Source: an uncultured Muribaculaceae bacterium
GTDB taxonomy: Bacteria > Bacteroidota > Bacteroidia > Bacteroidales > Muribaculaceae
Direction: 5' to 3'
DNA: 33,639 nucleotides
NCBI GenBank assembly: GCA_910584365.1
Contig: CAJUAF010000027.1
Coordinates: forward strand, 1-33,639
How positions within the stretch are numbered: position 1 is the stretch's first letter; each line of letters begins with the position of its first letter. Below the pieces are notes generated by a model that made no database searches, was not told the origin of the DNA, and was given only the letters and a program-made list of their open reading frames with translations. Shown in pieces: positions 15,224 to 24,465 of the stretch. The position numbers and the translations under genes are program-made.

Positions 15224-18200
15224 ATGGCCGCAATCAAATTCACAGGAATCCTGAAAGGATTTTTCAAAATATTGATGTGGTTGCTGCTGGGTCTGATCGG
15301 CCTGGCGGCCCTTGTCGTATTCCTGCTCTATCTTCCTCCCGTACAGGACTTTGCCGTACCTAAAGTACTGAACGCCATCAATAAGCCCGGCGAGATGGAG
15401 ATTTCGGTCAAAAAGCTGCGCCTTTCTTTCCCTCTTGACCTTACGGCCGATTCCCTCCGGTTCGAGACTCCGGGGATGGGAGTGAGCGCCCGCAAGGCCG
15501 CCCTGGAAGTATCCTTCATGCCGCTGCTCAGCGGCGAGATCGTCGTCCCGGCGGCTCGGCTCGACGGCACTGATTTCCGGCTCGGGACTCCCGATTCCGC
15601 CCTTTATATGACCGCGGCCCTGGAACTTGCACGCCTTGAAGACGCCCGCGTCCATCTTGGCGCCCAGCGCGTCTGGGTAACCGACCTGACCGTCGACAGC
15701 GGCCGGGTGGAAATGGCCATGCGCCCCGATACCGTTCCTCCCCCTCCCCGCAACGATTCCATCCCTGCCAACTGGCACATCACCCTCGGCCACGGCGGTC
15801 TGCGCCGCATCGCCTACAACATGACCCTGGAGCCGACAATCACCGACCTCGACTGCGTTCTCGCCAAAGGGGACATAACGGAGGCCGACGTCGATATGCG
15901 CTACAATACGGTGAAAGTGAAAGAAATCGTAATGAGCCGGGCCGACGCGCGGTATATCTACCCCACGCCGGAATACCTGGCCGCCCATCCGGTGCCCGAG
16001 GTACCGGCCGATACCGCAGCAACAGTACCCTGGACCGTCACCTGCGACCGTATCTCCCTGACCGACTCCCGCGCGCTCTACGCCCTCAACGGAGCGCGTC
16101 CCATAGGGAACAATTTCGACCTCAACTATATCCAGGCGTCGGAAATCAACATCGAGATTGACTCTTTCCTCAACCGCCGGACCACGGTCCACGCCCCCAT
16201 CCGCCGTATCTCGGCCCGCGAAAGGTGCGGGATTCCCGTGGAACTCAGCGGTGTCTTCGACATGGATTCAGTCACACTCCGCGCCAGTGGATTCGAGCTT
16301 AAGACCGCAACCTCCGGCATCTCCCTCACGGCCATGATGGGTCTTACTCCCCCTGCGCCGGACGGCAGGGAGTCAACGCCCATGAATCCCGACACCCCCT
16401 TCTCAGTAAGTCTCTCAGCCGAAATCAGCAATGACGACATCCGCCGTCTTGCACCCCCGGCCATGACGGCGATTGCCGACGGGCTTCCCCGCGGTGTACC
16501 TCTCTACATCGAGGCCGACGCTTCGGGTACCATGTCGGACATCGACGTGGAGGTCATCTCCCTTAAATTGCCCCGCCATCTCCAGCTGGAGGCGTCCGGA
16601 CATCTGGCCGACGCCATGGACCTGGCCAAAGCCTCCGGACAGCTCGACATCTCCGGCTCCATGCCCGACGGCTCCTTCCTCAAGCCCACGCTGATGGATG
16701 CCAAAATGGCTCGTCAGATAAATCTTCCTCCGATGACTCTCGACGGCACCGCCGATTTCAACCGGGGAGATATCTCGGCCGACATCGCAGCCACGGCTGC
16801 CGACGGCTCGGTAGCCCTCACCGGGGAATGGCATAACCGTGCGAAGGGTTACGCCCTGAATCTCGACGCCCGTAAGTTCCCTCTCCAGTCGATTCTCCCC
16901 GCTCTGGGCGTAAGCGATATTACGGCAACAGTGGATATCCGGGGGGAAGGCCTCGACCCCTTCAGCCCCTCGACTGCCCTGGCCGGAAAGATTGACCTCA
17001 CCCACGTGGGTTATCACGGCGTAGGCTACAACAACATCACCGCCGACCTGACCGTCGGCGACGGGAACGCCGGTCTGACGGCTGTATCCAGGAATCCCGG
17101 CGCCAACTTCACCGTCACCGCCAGCGGAAACCTCGCCGGAGACACTCTCCGCTGGGATTTCGACGGCGATGTCCGCAATATCAATCTCCGGACGCTCCAT
17201 CTGTCCGACTCCGTAGGGGAAGGTTCGGGGCAGCTCGCCGGAAAGGCCGCGTTCACTCTTCCCCGCACGTATGTGACCCGCGTGGGACGCCGGAAAGTGA
17301 CCCGCACCACACCGATGTCTGTCGACGCGGACCTTGATGTGGCCCATCTCTACTGGCGTATGTCGTCCGGCACGGTCAATGCCTCCGACATCGCGGCCAG
17401 GTTCCTGGCAGATTCCTCCCGGGTGATGCTCGACGTGGATAACCGCGACCTATGCCTGAAAGCGTCTGCCGCCACCGGACTTGACTCATTGCTGACGCGC
17501 TTCACCGCCTCAGCGGCGCTGATGAACCGCTTCATGGCCCGGCGTCAGCTCGATGTAGACTCGCTCCAGCGCGCACTTCCCCCCTTCGAGCTGTCGCTCA
17601 GCGCCGGACCGGAGAACATACTGACAAACTTCCTGGCCGAAAGCAAGATCAGTTTCGACACGCTTTCCCTCTCGGCCCGGAATGATTCCCTGATTACAGC
17701 CGGCGCCCGGGTTCTCGGATTCGTAACCGGGAAGACCCGCCTCGACTCCATAACGCTGGATATGCGCCAGCGCGGGAATCTCCTTGTCTATAATCTGGCC
17801 GTCAATAACGAACCGGGAACGTTCGACCAGTTCGCCCATATCAATGCGAAGGGATTCATCGGAGCCGACAAGTTCGCCCTGCTTTTCAACCAGCGGAATA
17901 TCAAGGAGGAGACCGGATTCAGCTTCGGTTCAGTGGTCACCATGCCCGAAGCCAACACTTTCTCCATGCGCTTCGTGCCCTACCATCCCGTCATCGGTTA
18001 CAAGGACTGGGAAATCAACCGCGACAACTTCATCTCCTACAATATCCTGACGAAGCATCTCGACGCCAATATCGACCTGAAGAATCCCGCCAGCTCCCTG
18101 CGGCTCTTCACCGAGCATAACGAGAACGACTCCACCCAGGAGGCAATCCGTCTGCAAGTCAAGGACCTGAAACTTCAGGACTGGCTGGCCATCAATCCCT

Positions 18201-20089
18201 TCGCGCCTCCGGTCAAGGGGGATCTCTCGGCCGACATGGCAATCTCGTTGGGCGACAAGTCGCTCAACGGCTCCGGAACGGTGTCGCTCGCCGACCTGTA
18301 TTACGGTTCTGACCGCGTCGGGACCTTCGACCTCGAACTCGACCTGCGCACCAACGCTTCCGGGACAATCCGCGCCAACACGACCCTGCTGGTCGACGGC
18401 GTGCGCACAATCACGGCCTCCGGAAACCTCAACGACTCCACCGCCCGGAATCCGTTCCTGCTGGACTTCAGGATGATCCGCTTCCCCCTGGCGGTCGTCA
18501 ACCCCTTCCTCCCCAAAGGTACGGCGCGCCTCCACGGTATGCTGAACGGCGAGATGGATATTACCGGCGAACTCGCCACGCCGATCTTCAACGGATGGCT
18601 GAATTTCGATTCCACGGCCGTCGACGCCACTATGCTCGGCTCGAGCTTCTCTTTCTCTGAAGAAAAGATTCCGGTGGAGAACAACCTGGTGAGCTTCAAG
18701 GATTTCGCCATCAAAGCCGTCAACGAGAACCCGCTGCGCATCGACGGAACGGTCAACATCGCCTCCCTTTCCGACCCGAAAATAAATCTTTCGCTGACGG
18801 CGTCAAACACGCAGATAATAGGCTCGAAACGGAAGAAGGGACAGGACGCCTACGGAAAGGCATACATCAATCTTGACGCCGCCGTCAGAGGCTCCCTGAA
18901 TTTCATGGACATAAAGGCAAACCTGAAAATCCTCCCCGGCACGAACTGCACATACGTTATTCCCGACGTGCAGTCGGCCATCGCTTCCCGCAGTCAGTCC
19001 GAGATGGTGAAGTTCGTCAACTTCGCCGACACCGCCGCCGTGGCCCAGGCGGATTCCATTGTCCGGGAGGGTATGCTGATGAATATCAACGCCACCCTGG
19101 AAATCTCCGAAGGCTCCACCATCGCCGTGGATCTCTCGGCCGACGGAAAGAACCGGGCGCAGGTACAGCCCTCGGGACGCATAAACTACTCGCTGGACTA
19201 TCTCGGAGACGAGCGAGTCACCGGCCGCATCAACATCAACGAAGGCTTCGTGCGCTACGGAATGCCCCCCGTGCTGTCCGAGAAACTCTTCAATTTCCGC
19301 GACAACAGCTATATCGTCTTCAACGGCCAGATGCTCAACCCCGTGCTGAACATCCATGCCTACGACGAGGTGAAAGCCACGGTCAACAACGACGGCAACT
19401 CGAAGATAGTGAACTTCGACGTGGACCTCAGCGTCACCGGTACGCTGGAAGCCATGAACGTGGCCTTCGGACTGTCGACGGACAATGACCTGACAATCCA
19501 GAACGAAATCCAGTCGATGAGTCCCGACCAGCGGGCCAACCAGGCCATGAACCTGCTGCTCTACGGCACATATACCGGTCCCGGAACCCGCGCTTCCTCG
19601 ATGGGGAACCCGCTGTACACCTTCCTGGAGGGACAGCTCAACAACCTGGCCTCCTCGGCAATCAAGGGGGTTGACATCTCCTTCGGAATAAATCAGCTCG
19701 ACCGCAACCGCGACGGAGTGAACTCCACGGCGATGAATTACAGCTACAAGGTGTCGAAATCGCTCTTCGACGACCGGTTCAAGATTGTTGTCGGAGGCAA
19801 CTACACCACCGATGCGGACGCCGACGAGAACTTCTCGCAGAACCTCATATCCGACATCTCCTTCGAATATCTGCTCAACAAGCAGGGCACCCGATACATA
19901 CGCCTGTTCCGCCACACCGGCTACGAGTCGATCCTCGAGGGTGAGATAACCCAGACCGGCGTCGGTTTCGTTTACAAGAAGAAAATCCGCTCCTTGCGCG
20001 ATCTCTTCAACTGGCTCCGCGTAAGAAAGAAAGAGGAGGTGACTCCGCTCCCTCTGACACCCGTATCCCTTGACTCCGAAAAGAAATGA
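15224..20089 (+). CDS. tamB: Translocation and assembly module inner-membrane protein TamB
   Basis: The 1621-residue protein has an N-terminal membrane anchor (residues about 10-37, FFKILMWLLLGLIGLAALVV) and a very long periplasmic beta-rich body. The C-terminal TamB domain (about 1190-1600) includes LTIQNEIQSMSPDQRANQAM and the final segment FEYLLNKQGTRYIRLFRHTG. ATG 15224 gives the cleaner anchor; a TTG 15 bases upstream is less likely. TamB forms a periplasmic groove carrying lipids or helping outer-membrane protein assembly, and works with a TamA-type barrel. Its stop overlaps the start of the next gene (ATGA), which encodes that partner. The length is greater than E. coli TamB (about 1,260), usual for Bacteroidetes. 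Confidence 0.92.
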   Translation: MAAIKFTGILKGFFKILMWLLLGLIGLAALVVFLLYLPPVQDFAVPKVLNAINKPGEMEISVKKLRLSFPLDLTADSLRFETPGMGVSARKAALEVSFMPLLSGEIVVPAARLDGTDFRLGTPDSALYMTAALELARLEDARVHLGAQRVWVTDLTVDSGRVEMAMRPDTVPPPPRNDSIPANWHITLGHGGLRRIAYNMTLEPTITDLDCVLAKGDITEADVDMRYNTVKVKEIVMSRADARYIYPTPEYLAAHPVPEVPADTAATVPWTVTCDRISLTDSRALYALNGARPIGNNFDLNYIQASEINIEIDSFLNRRTTVHAPIRRISARERCGIPVELSGVFDMDSVTLRASGFELKTATSGISLTAMMGLTPPAPDGRESTPMNPDTPFSVSLSAEISNDDIRRLAPPAMTAIADGLPRGVPLYIEADASGTMSDIDVEVISLKLPRHLQLEASGHLADAMDLAKASGQLDISGSMPDGSFLKPTLMDAKMARQINLPPMTLDGTADFNRGDISADIAATAADGSVALTGEWHNRAKGYALNLDARKFPLQSILPALGVSDITATVDIRGEGLDPFSPSTALAGKIDLTHVGYHGVGYNNITADLTVGDGNAGLTAVSRNPGANFTVTASGNLAGDTLRWDFDGDVRNINLRTLHLSDSVGEGSGQLAGKAAFTLPRTYVTRVGRRKVTRTTPMSVDADLDVAHLYWRMSSGTVNASDIAARFLADSSRVMLDVDNRDLCLKASAATGLDSLLTRFTASAALMNRFMARRQLDVDSLQRALPPFELSLSAGPENILTNFLAESKISFDTLSLSARNDSLITAGARVLGFVTGKTRLDSITLDMRQRGNLLVYNLAVNNEPGTFDQFAHINAKGFIGADKFALLFNQRNIKEETGFSFGSVVTMPEANTFSMRFVPYHPVIGYKDWEINRDNFISYNILTKHLDANIDLKNPASSLRLFTEHNENDSTQEAIRLQVKDLKLQDWLAINPFAPPVKGDLSADMAISLGDKSLNGSGTVSLADLYYGSDRVGTFDLELDLRTNASGTIRANTTLLVDGVRTITASGNLNDSTARNPFLLDFRMIRFPLAVVNPFLPKGTARLHGMLNGEMDITGELATPIFNGWLNFDSTAVDATMLGSSFSFSEEKIPVENNLVSFKDFAIKAVNENPLRIDGTVNIASLSDPKINLSLTASNTQIIGSKRKKGQDAYGKAYINLDAAVRGSLNFMDIKANLKILPGTNCTYVIPDVQSAIASRSQSEMVKFVNFADTAAVAQADSIVREGMLMNINATLEISEGSTIAVDLSADGKNRAQVQPSGRINYSLDYLGDERVTGRININEGFVRYGMPPVLSEKLFNFRDNSYIVFNGQMLNPVLNIHAYDEVKATVNNDGNSKIVNFDVDLSVTGTLEAMNVAFGLSTDNDLTIQNEIQSMSPDQRANQAMNLLLYGTYTGPGTRASSMGNPLYTFLEGQLNNLASSAIKGVDISFGINQLDRNRDGVNSTAMNYSYKVSKSLFDDRFKIVVGGNYTTDADADENFSQNLISDISFEYLLNKQGTRYIRLFRHTGYESILEGEITQTGVGFVYKKKIRSLRDLFNWLRVRKKEEVTPLPLTPVSLDSEKK

Positions 20090-22413
20090 AAAAGTCCGAT
20101 TCACTGAAAACGCCGCTGCTCCCTCTCAGGGGCATGACGGCCGTGGTGGCCCTGACAATCGTTGCGGGGTTGCTGCTTGCGGGTTGCTCCACGACAAAGC
20201 GCATCCCGCAGGGGGAGACGCTCTACACGGGCCTGAAAGCTCTGGATGTCACTCCGGCTCCGGGGGAGAAAGTCCCCGAAGGAGTACATGAGGAGCTGGC
20301 CGGAGCGGTCAATGTTCCCCCGAACAATGCCATTTTCGGGTCCCCGTCGCTCCGCTGGCCTTTCCCGGTGGGGCTGTGGGTATGGAACAACTGGAACGAT
20401 CCCGGCCACGGACTGAAACACTGGGCCTACGAGAAGCTGGTGGCCGAACCGGTGCTTGTCAGCGATGTACGGCCCGAAGCCCGCGTCAGGATGCTCGACG
20501 AGATTCTCGACAACAACGGCTACTTCCGCGGTGGGGCCTCATACGAACTTGTACAGGGAAAAAATCCGAAGAAAGCCAAAATCCGCTACAACGTGGCCGC
20601 CGGACCGGCCTATACGCTGTCGTCGGTCGAAATGCTCCCCGACACCTGCACGCTATACCATCTCATCGACTCGATTGCCGGAAAGGATTCATATCTGCGC
20701 ACCGGCTCGCGCTACTGCGTGGACTCGCTGTCTGTCTCCCGCACGCGCATTGCCAATTCGCTGCGCAACCGCGGCTACTATTACTTCCGTCCCGAATTCA
20801 TCGAATACCTGGCCGACTCCATCCAGGAGCCGATGAAGATAGCCCTGCGCCTTACAATGGCCTCCAACGTGCCGGAAATGATGCTCCGGCGCTACCGCAC
20901 CGGAAAGGTGACCATGTATGTCTTCCGCAACCAGGGGGGAGGCACACCCGACACTATCCCCACATCCCGGGGGAACATCATCCAGATGAAGCCATCCCGA
21001 TTCCGCAAGGAACTGATGCCGGAGTGCGTCACCATACGCCCCGGAGGATATTTCTCGGTAAGGCGCATGAACTCCACTCAGACGCGCCTGTCGCGCCTGG
21101 GCATATTCAACGCCATCAATATCGAGGTTATGCCCGACACCACGGCCCTGGAGCCGACGCTGAACGTCGACATCGGCTGTACGTTCGACACCCCCCTGGA
21201 GTTCTCCGTGGAGCTTAACGCCTCCTCGAAGTCCAACAGCTACATCGGGCCGGGAGCCGTCATCGGCCTTACCAACCGCAATGTCTTCGGGGGAGGAGAG
21301 CAATGGAACGTCACCCTGACCGGAAGCTATGAATGGCAGACCGGCAAGGGAGCTTCCTCGCTGTTCAACTCATACGAGGTAGGCATCAACACCTCCCTCT
21401 CCTTCCCGCGACTGCTGGCCCCGAATTTCATCAAGCGGCGCAACCGTAACCTCAACTGGACGCGATTCACCCTCTCGGCAGACCTGCTCAACCGCCCCCA
21501 TTACTTCAAGATGGCCCAGTTTAACTTCTCGTTCAACTATGACTGGCAGTCATCGAAGTACTCCTCCCACACGCTGACCCCCTTCAAGCTGACATATACC
21601 AAGCTGATGAAGACCACCCAGGAATTCGACTCCATCATCTCGATGAATCCCGCGATCGCCCTGAGCTTCATGAGCCAGTATATCCCCCAGTTGTCCTATA
21701 CCTATACTTTCGACAAGGCATACGACTCCTACAACTCCCTGAACTGGACCTTCACCGTCCAGGAGGCCGGCAATCTTTTCTGGTCCGTATATGAGCTTTG
21801 CGGCAAACACGGCGAAAAGAAACTCTTCGGCACCCCCTTCTCCCAGTTCATCAAGGGGCAGACCCAGCTTGTCTACAACCGCCGTCTCTGGGGGGACAAC
21901 TGGCTGGTAAGCCGCGTGGCCCTGGGGGCCGCCTACGCCTACGGCAACTCCTCTCAGGTGCCATACGCCGAGCAGTTCTATGTCGGAGGAGCCAACTCCA
22001 TCCGCGCCTGGACCGTCCGTTCCCTCGGTCCCGGTTCCTACCGTCCGCCGGAGGAAATCCGCAACGGCTACTTCGACCAGACCGGTACCTTCCGTTTTGA
22101 ACTCAACACCGAGTACCGCTTCCCCATCGTAGGCCCTGTCCACGGTGCCGTCTTCCTTGACGCCGGCAACGTATGGCTCCTCAAGAAAGACCCCCTCCGT
22201 CCCGGCGGCCAGCTCCGCGCCTCAACCTTCCTGAAGGACATCGCCCTCGGCACCGGCGTCGGCCTCCGTCTCGACATATCCATGCTCGTTCTCCGCGCCG
22301 ACCTCGGCATCGGCCTCCACGCCCCCTACGACACCGGCAAGAGCGGCTACTTCAACCTCCCCTCCTTCAAGAACTCCCTCGCCTTCCACCTCGCCATCGG
22401 CTACCCCTTCTGA
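20086..22413 (+). CDS. tamL: TamA-like outer-membrane barrel lipoprotein (TamL type)
   Basis: The 775-residue protein has a lipoprotein signal ending LLLAGC (Cys34), an N-terminal POTRA region (LDEILDNNGYFRGGASYELVQG and later repeats), and a C-terminal Omp85-type barrel. The barrel contains the motif region FYVGGANSIRAWTVRSLGPGSY and ends in AIGYPF with a final Phe. In Bacteroidetes the TamA homologue is a lipoprotein called TamL, and this fits. The ATG overlaps the tamB stop, so the two are translated together and presumably act as one TAM complex bridging the envelope. The signal has a long N-region (17 residues before the hydrophobic core), but the ATGA overlap supports this start. Confidence 0.9.
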   Translation: MKKSDSLKTPLLPLRGMTAVVALTIVAGLLLAGCSTTKRIPQGETLYTGLKALDVTPAPGEKVPEGVHEELAGAVNVPPNNAIFGSPSLRWPFPVGLWVWNNWNDPGHGLKHWAYEKLVAEPVLVSDVRPEARVRMLDEILDNNGYFRGGASYELVQGKNPKKAKIRYNVAAGPAYTLSSVEMLPDTCTLYHLIDSIAGKDSYLRTGSRYCVDSLSVSRTRIANSLRNRGYYYFRPEFIEYLADSIQEPMKIALRLTMASNVPEMMLRRYRTGKVTMYVFRNQGGGTPDTIPTSRGNIIQMKPSRFRKELMPECVTIRPGGYFSVRRMNSTQTRLSRLGIFNAINIEVMPDTTALEPTLNVDIGCTFDTPLEFSVELNASSKSNSYIGPGAVIGLTNRNVFGGGEQWNVTLTGSYEWQTGKGASSLFNSYEVGINTSLSFPRLLAPNFIKRRNRNLNWTRFTLSADLLNRPHYFKMAQFNFSFNYDWQSSKYSSHTLTPFKLTYTKLMKTTQEFDSIISMNPAIALSFMSQYIPQLSYTYTFDKAYDSYNSLNWTFTVQEAGNLFWSVYELCGKHGEKKLFGTPFSQFIKGQTQLVYNRRLWGDNWLVSRVALGAAYAYGNSSQVPYAEQFYVGGANSIRAWTVRSLGPGSYRPPEEIRNGYFDQTGTFRFELNTEYRFPIVGPVHGAVFLDAGNVWLLKKDPLRPGGQLRASTFLKDIALGTGVGLRLDISMLVLRADLGIGLHAPYDTGKSGYFNLPSFKNSLAFHLAIGYPF

Positions 22414-22473
22414 TCCCCCTGTCCCCTCCCCTCCTCCGGCTCCCTCTCTCCCTCCCCCCAAAAAGCTCCCCGC

Positions 22474-22507
22474 GCTGCCGGTCCTGTGGTCCGCCCATAG
22501 GCGGACT
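22474..22507 (+). repeat. 34-base hairpin repeat, copy 1
   Basis: This 34-base sequence matches 32808-32841 at 33 of 34 positions. It contains the hairpin GTCCGCC-CATA-GGCGGAC (22489-22506). It lies in a pyrimidine-rich stretch (22414-22560) after tamL, and the second copy also lies in a pyrimidine-rich stretch after a plus-strand gene. It may act as a terminator or be a dispersed intergenic element. Confidence 0.8.
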
Positions 22508-22587
22508 TCCCCGTGCGCCCCTCCCCCCTCGCCCCGCCCCCATCTGGCCGTCATCCTCCCCCGGAAGCCATCCCGGCCGGGAATTTG

Positions 22588-22619
22588 TTTGCGGAGTCCG
22601 GAAAAAATGCGTACCTTTG
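22588..22619 (+). promoter_or_regulatory. metK promoter
   Basis: TTTG (22588-22591), 20 bases, then TACCTTTG (22612-22619): an essentially perfect Bacteroidetes vegetative promoter. It predicts a transcript start near 22625 and a leader of about 150 bases. Confidence 0.8.
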
Positions 22620-22625
22620 CAGTCA

Positions 22626-22773
22626 CTTTCCGGTAAACAGCAATCCCGGAAAGCAGATCCTTTACATACCGGGCGCCATCCGGAGGGCCAGATCGCCGCC
22701 CCCGGCTTAGCCGCGCGCCCCCTTGTGGATAAATTTGATTGCTTGCAACCACTAAAAAAAATGCTAAAAAACC
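22626..22773 (+). promoter_or_regulatory. metK leader: Structured metK leader, possible regulatory RNA
   Basis: The predicted transcript opens with a perfect hairpin, CTTTCCGG (22626-22633) pairing with CCGGAAAG (22646-22653). Close to the start codon, GTGG (22725-22728) can pair with CCAC (22749-22752), followed by an A-rich stretch with ATGCTAAAAA (22761-22770) just before the ATG. This loosely recalls the compact SAM-II pseudoknot, but the P2 pairing is not convincing. TAAATTTG at 22730-22737 could also be a second -7 element. Confidence 0.35.
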
Positions 22774-24090
22774 ATGAACTATCTTTTCACATCGGAATCC
22801 GTTTCCGAAGGCCACCCCGACAAAGTCGCTGACCAGATTTCCGACGCCGTTCTCGACCAGTTCCTCGCCCAGGACCCCAATTCCAAGGTCGCCTGCGAGA
22901 CCCTTGTCACCACCGGCCAGGTAGTCATCGCCGGCGAAGTTAAATCCGACGCCTACATCGACCTGGGCGCTACCGCCCGCGAAGTCATCAATTCGATAGG
23001 CTACAACCGCTCTGAACTTAAATTCGACGGCGAAAGCTGCGGCATCTTCTCGGCCCTCCACGAACAGAGTTCCGACATAAACCGCGGCGTCGAACGCGCC
23101 GTCAGCGACGAACAGGGAGCCGGAGACCAGGGCATGATGTTCGGTTTCGCCACCGACGAGACTCCCCTTTATATCCCCCTGACGGCCGCCCTATCCCACG
23201 CACTGCTGAAAGAACTCTCCCGCATCCGCCGCGAGGGGAAGGAATTCACCTACACCGACCCTCTGGGACAGACGCGCTGCTATCTGCGTCCCGACTCCAA
23301 GAGCCAGGTCACCGTGGAATATGATGAGGAGAACCGCCCCGTGCGCGTACATACAATCGTCATCTCCACCCAGCACGACGACTTCATCCTCCCTTCGGTC
23401 GACAAGACCCAGGAAGAGGCAGACCGCGAAATGATCGAGCGCATCACCCGCGATGTACGCGAGATTCTTATTCCCCGCACCAAAGCCGCCCTGCCCGAGC
23501 AGCTCCGCCCGCTTCTCGACGACAACTTCATCCTCCATGTCAACCCCACCGGGAAATTCGTCATCGGAGGCCCCCACGGCGACACCGGACTCACCGGCCG
23601 CAAAATCATCGTCGACACTTACGGCGGACGCGGCGCCCACGGCGGCGGCGCCTTCTCGGGCAAAGACCCCTCCAAAGTAGACCGCTCGGCAGCCTACGCC
23701 GCCCGCCACATCGCCAAGAACCTTGTAGCCGCCGGCGTATGCCGCGAAGCCCTCGTACAGGTAGCCTACGCCATCGGCGTAGCCCGCCCTGTAAGCCTCT
23801 ACGTCAACACCCACGGCACCGCCCGCGTACCCTTCACCGACGCCGAAATCTCGGCCAAAGTCAGCGAGATTTTCGATATGCGCCCCGCCGCCATCGAACG
23901 CCGCCTGAAGCTCCGCAATCCCATCTACCTCGAGACCGCCACATACGGCCACGTAGGCCGCACCCCGCGCACGGTAACCAAGACCTTCCGCGACTCCAAC
24001 GGCCACACCTTCACCCGCGACGTCGACCTCTTCACCTGGGAAGCCCTCGACTACATCGCCCCCCTCCGCGCCGCCTTCTCCCTGGATTGA
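22774..24090 (+). CDS. metK: S-adenosylmethionine synthetase
   Basis: The 438-residue cytoplasmic enzyme makes S-adenosylmethionine from methionine and ATP. Diagnostic segments are SVSEGHPDKVADQISDA (9-25) with the ATP-binding His14, GAGDQGMMFGFA (115-126), the second signature GGGAFSGKDPSKVDRSAAY, and the C-terminal EALDYIAPLR. Its length is at the upper end for bacterial MetK but usual for Bacteroidales. It is monocistronic, with its own strong promoter and a terminator 51 bases after the stop. SAM would also feed any radical SAM enzyme acting on the CXXX peptide, but that is not a specific link. Confidence 0.97.
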   Translation: MNYLFTSESVSEGHPDKVADQISDAVLDQFLAQDPNSKVACETLVTTGQVVIAGEVKSDAYIDLGATAREVINSIGYNRSELKFDGESCGIFSALHEQSSDINRGVERAVSDEQGAGDQGMMFGFATDETPLYIPLTAALSHALLKELSRIRREGKEFTYTDPLGQTRCYLRPDSKSQVTVEYDEENRPVRVHTIVISTQHDDFILPSVDKTQEEADREMIERITRDVREILIPRTKAALPEQLRPLLDDNFILHVNPTGKFVIGGPHGDTGLTGRKIIVDTYGGRGAHGGGAFSGKDPSKVDRSAAYAARHIAKNLVAAGVCREALVQVAYAIGVARPVSLYVNTHGTARVPFTDAEISAKVSEIFDMRPAAIERRLKLRNPIYLETATYGHVGRTPRTVTKTFRDSNGHTFTRDVDLFTWEALDYIAPLRAAFSLD

Positions 24091-24141
24091 GCGTTCCCCG
24101 GGACGATCTTTCCCCTTTCCCATAAACATCCCTATTTTCCA

Positions 24142-24190
24142 TAAACAGACCGCCGGAAACCGCAGTTTGCGATTCCCGGCGGTCTGTTTA
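24142..24190 (+). terminator. metK terminator
   Basis: Perfect 15-base arms (TAAACAGACCGCCGG and CCGGCGGTCTGTTTA) enclose a 19-base loop. The right arm runs into TTTAAATTA. This is a strong intrinsic terminator that could work on both strands. Confidence 0.85.
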
Positions 24191-24390
24191 AATTACCCCG
24201 CTGATTAAGCTGATTGATTTGTATCGGCAGTGCGATTTATCGCGCCTTCCCCTCTCCGGGCAAAGCCCCCTGACGTTCGGAGGAAACGCTCAATCTCGGA
24301 TAGACCCGGATCTAAGGAAAACCACAACCGGAACTTGAGGTTCCGGCAGCTCCCCGCCTCCGCAAGAAAACCGCAAGGAAAAAAACGACA
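24191..24390. other. Intergenic region between convergent units, no gene
   Basis: Apart from a small perfect hairpin (CCGGAAC and GTTCCGG, 24328-24346), I see nothing here. Open frames lack coding character. Confidence 0.5.
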
Positions 24391-24420
24391 AGGGCGCCTC
24401 CCCTGCGGGGGAAGCGCCCT
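24391..24420 (-). terminator. Terminator of the sus-like operon
   Basis: On the minus strand, AGGGCGCTTCCCC and GGGGAGGCGCCCT form a stem with one mismatch and a four-base loop. It is followed by TGTCGTTTTTTT, a textbook intrinsic terminator, 45 bases past the SusF-like stop. Confidence 0.88.
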
Positions 24421-24465
24421 GTCTGTTTCAGCTAATCTCCGGAAGATCCGGAAACCTCCGGGATA

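Noticed and set aside
18803..20104. 433-codon minus-strand frame over the end of tamB
   Set aside because: Antisense to a strongly supported TamB C-terminal domain, with no motif of its own.
22725..22773. Firm call of a SAM-II riboswitch before metK
   Set aside because: The short stem and GCTAAAAA stretch recall it, but the second helix cannot be paired well; kept as a low-confidence candidate only.
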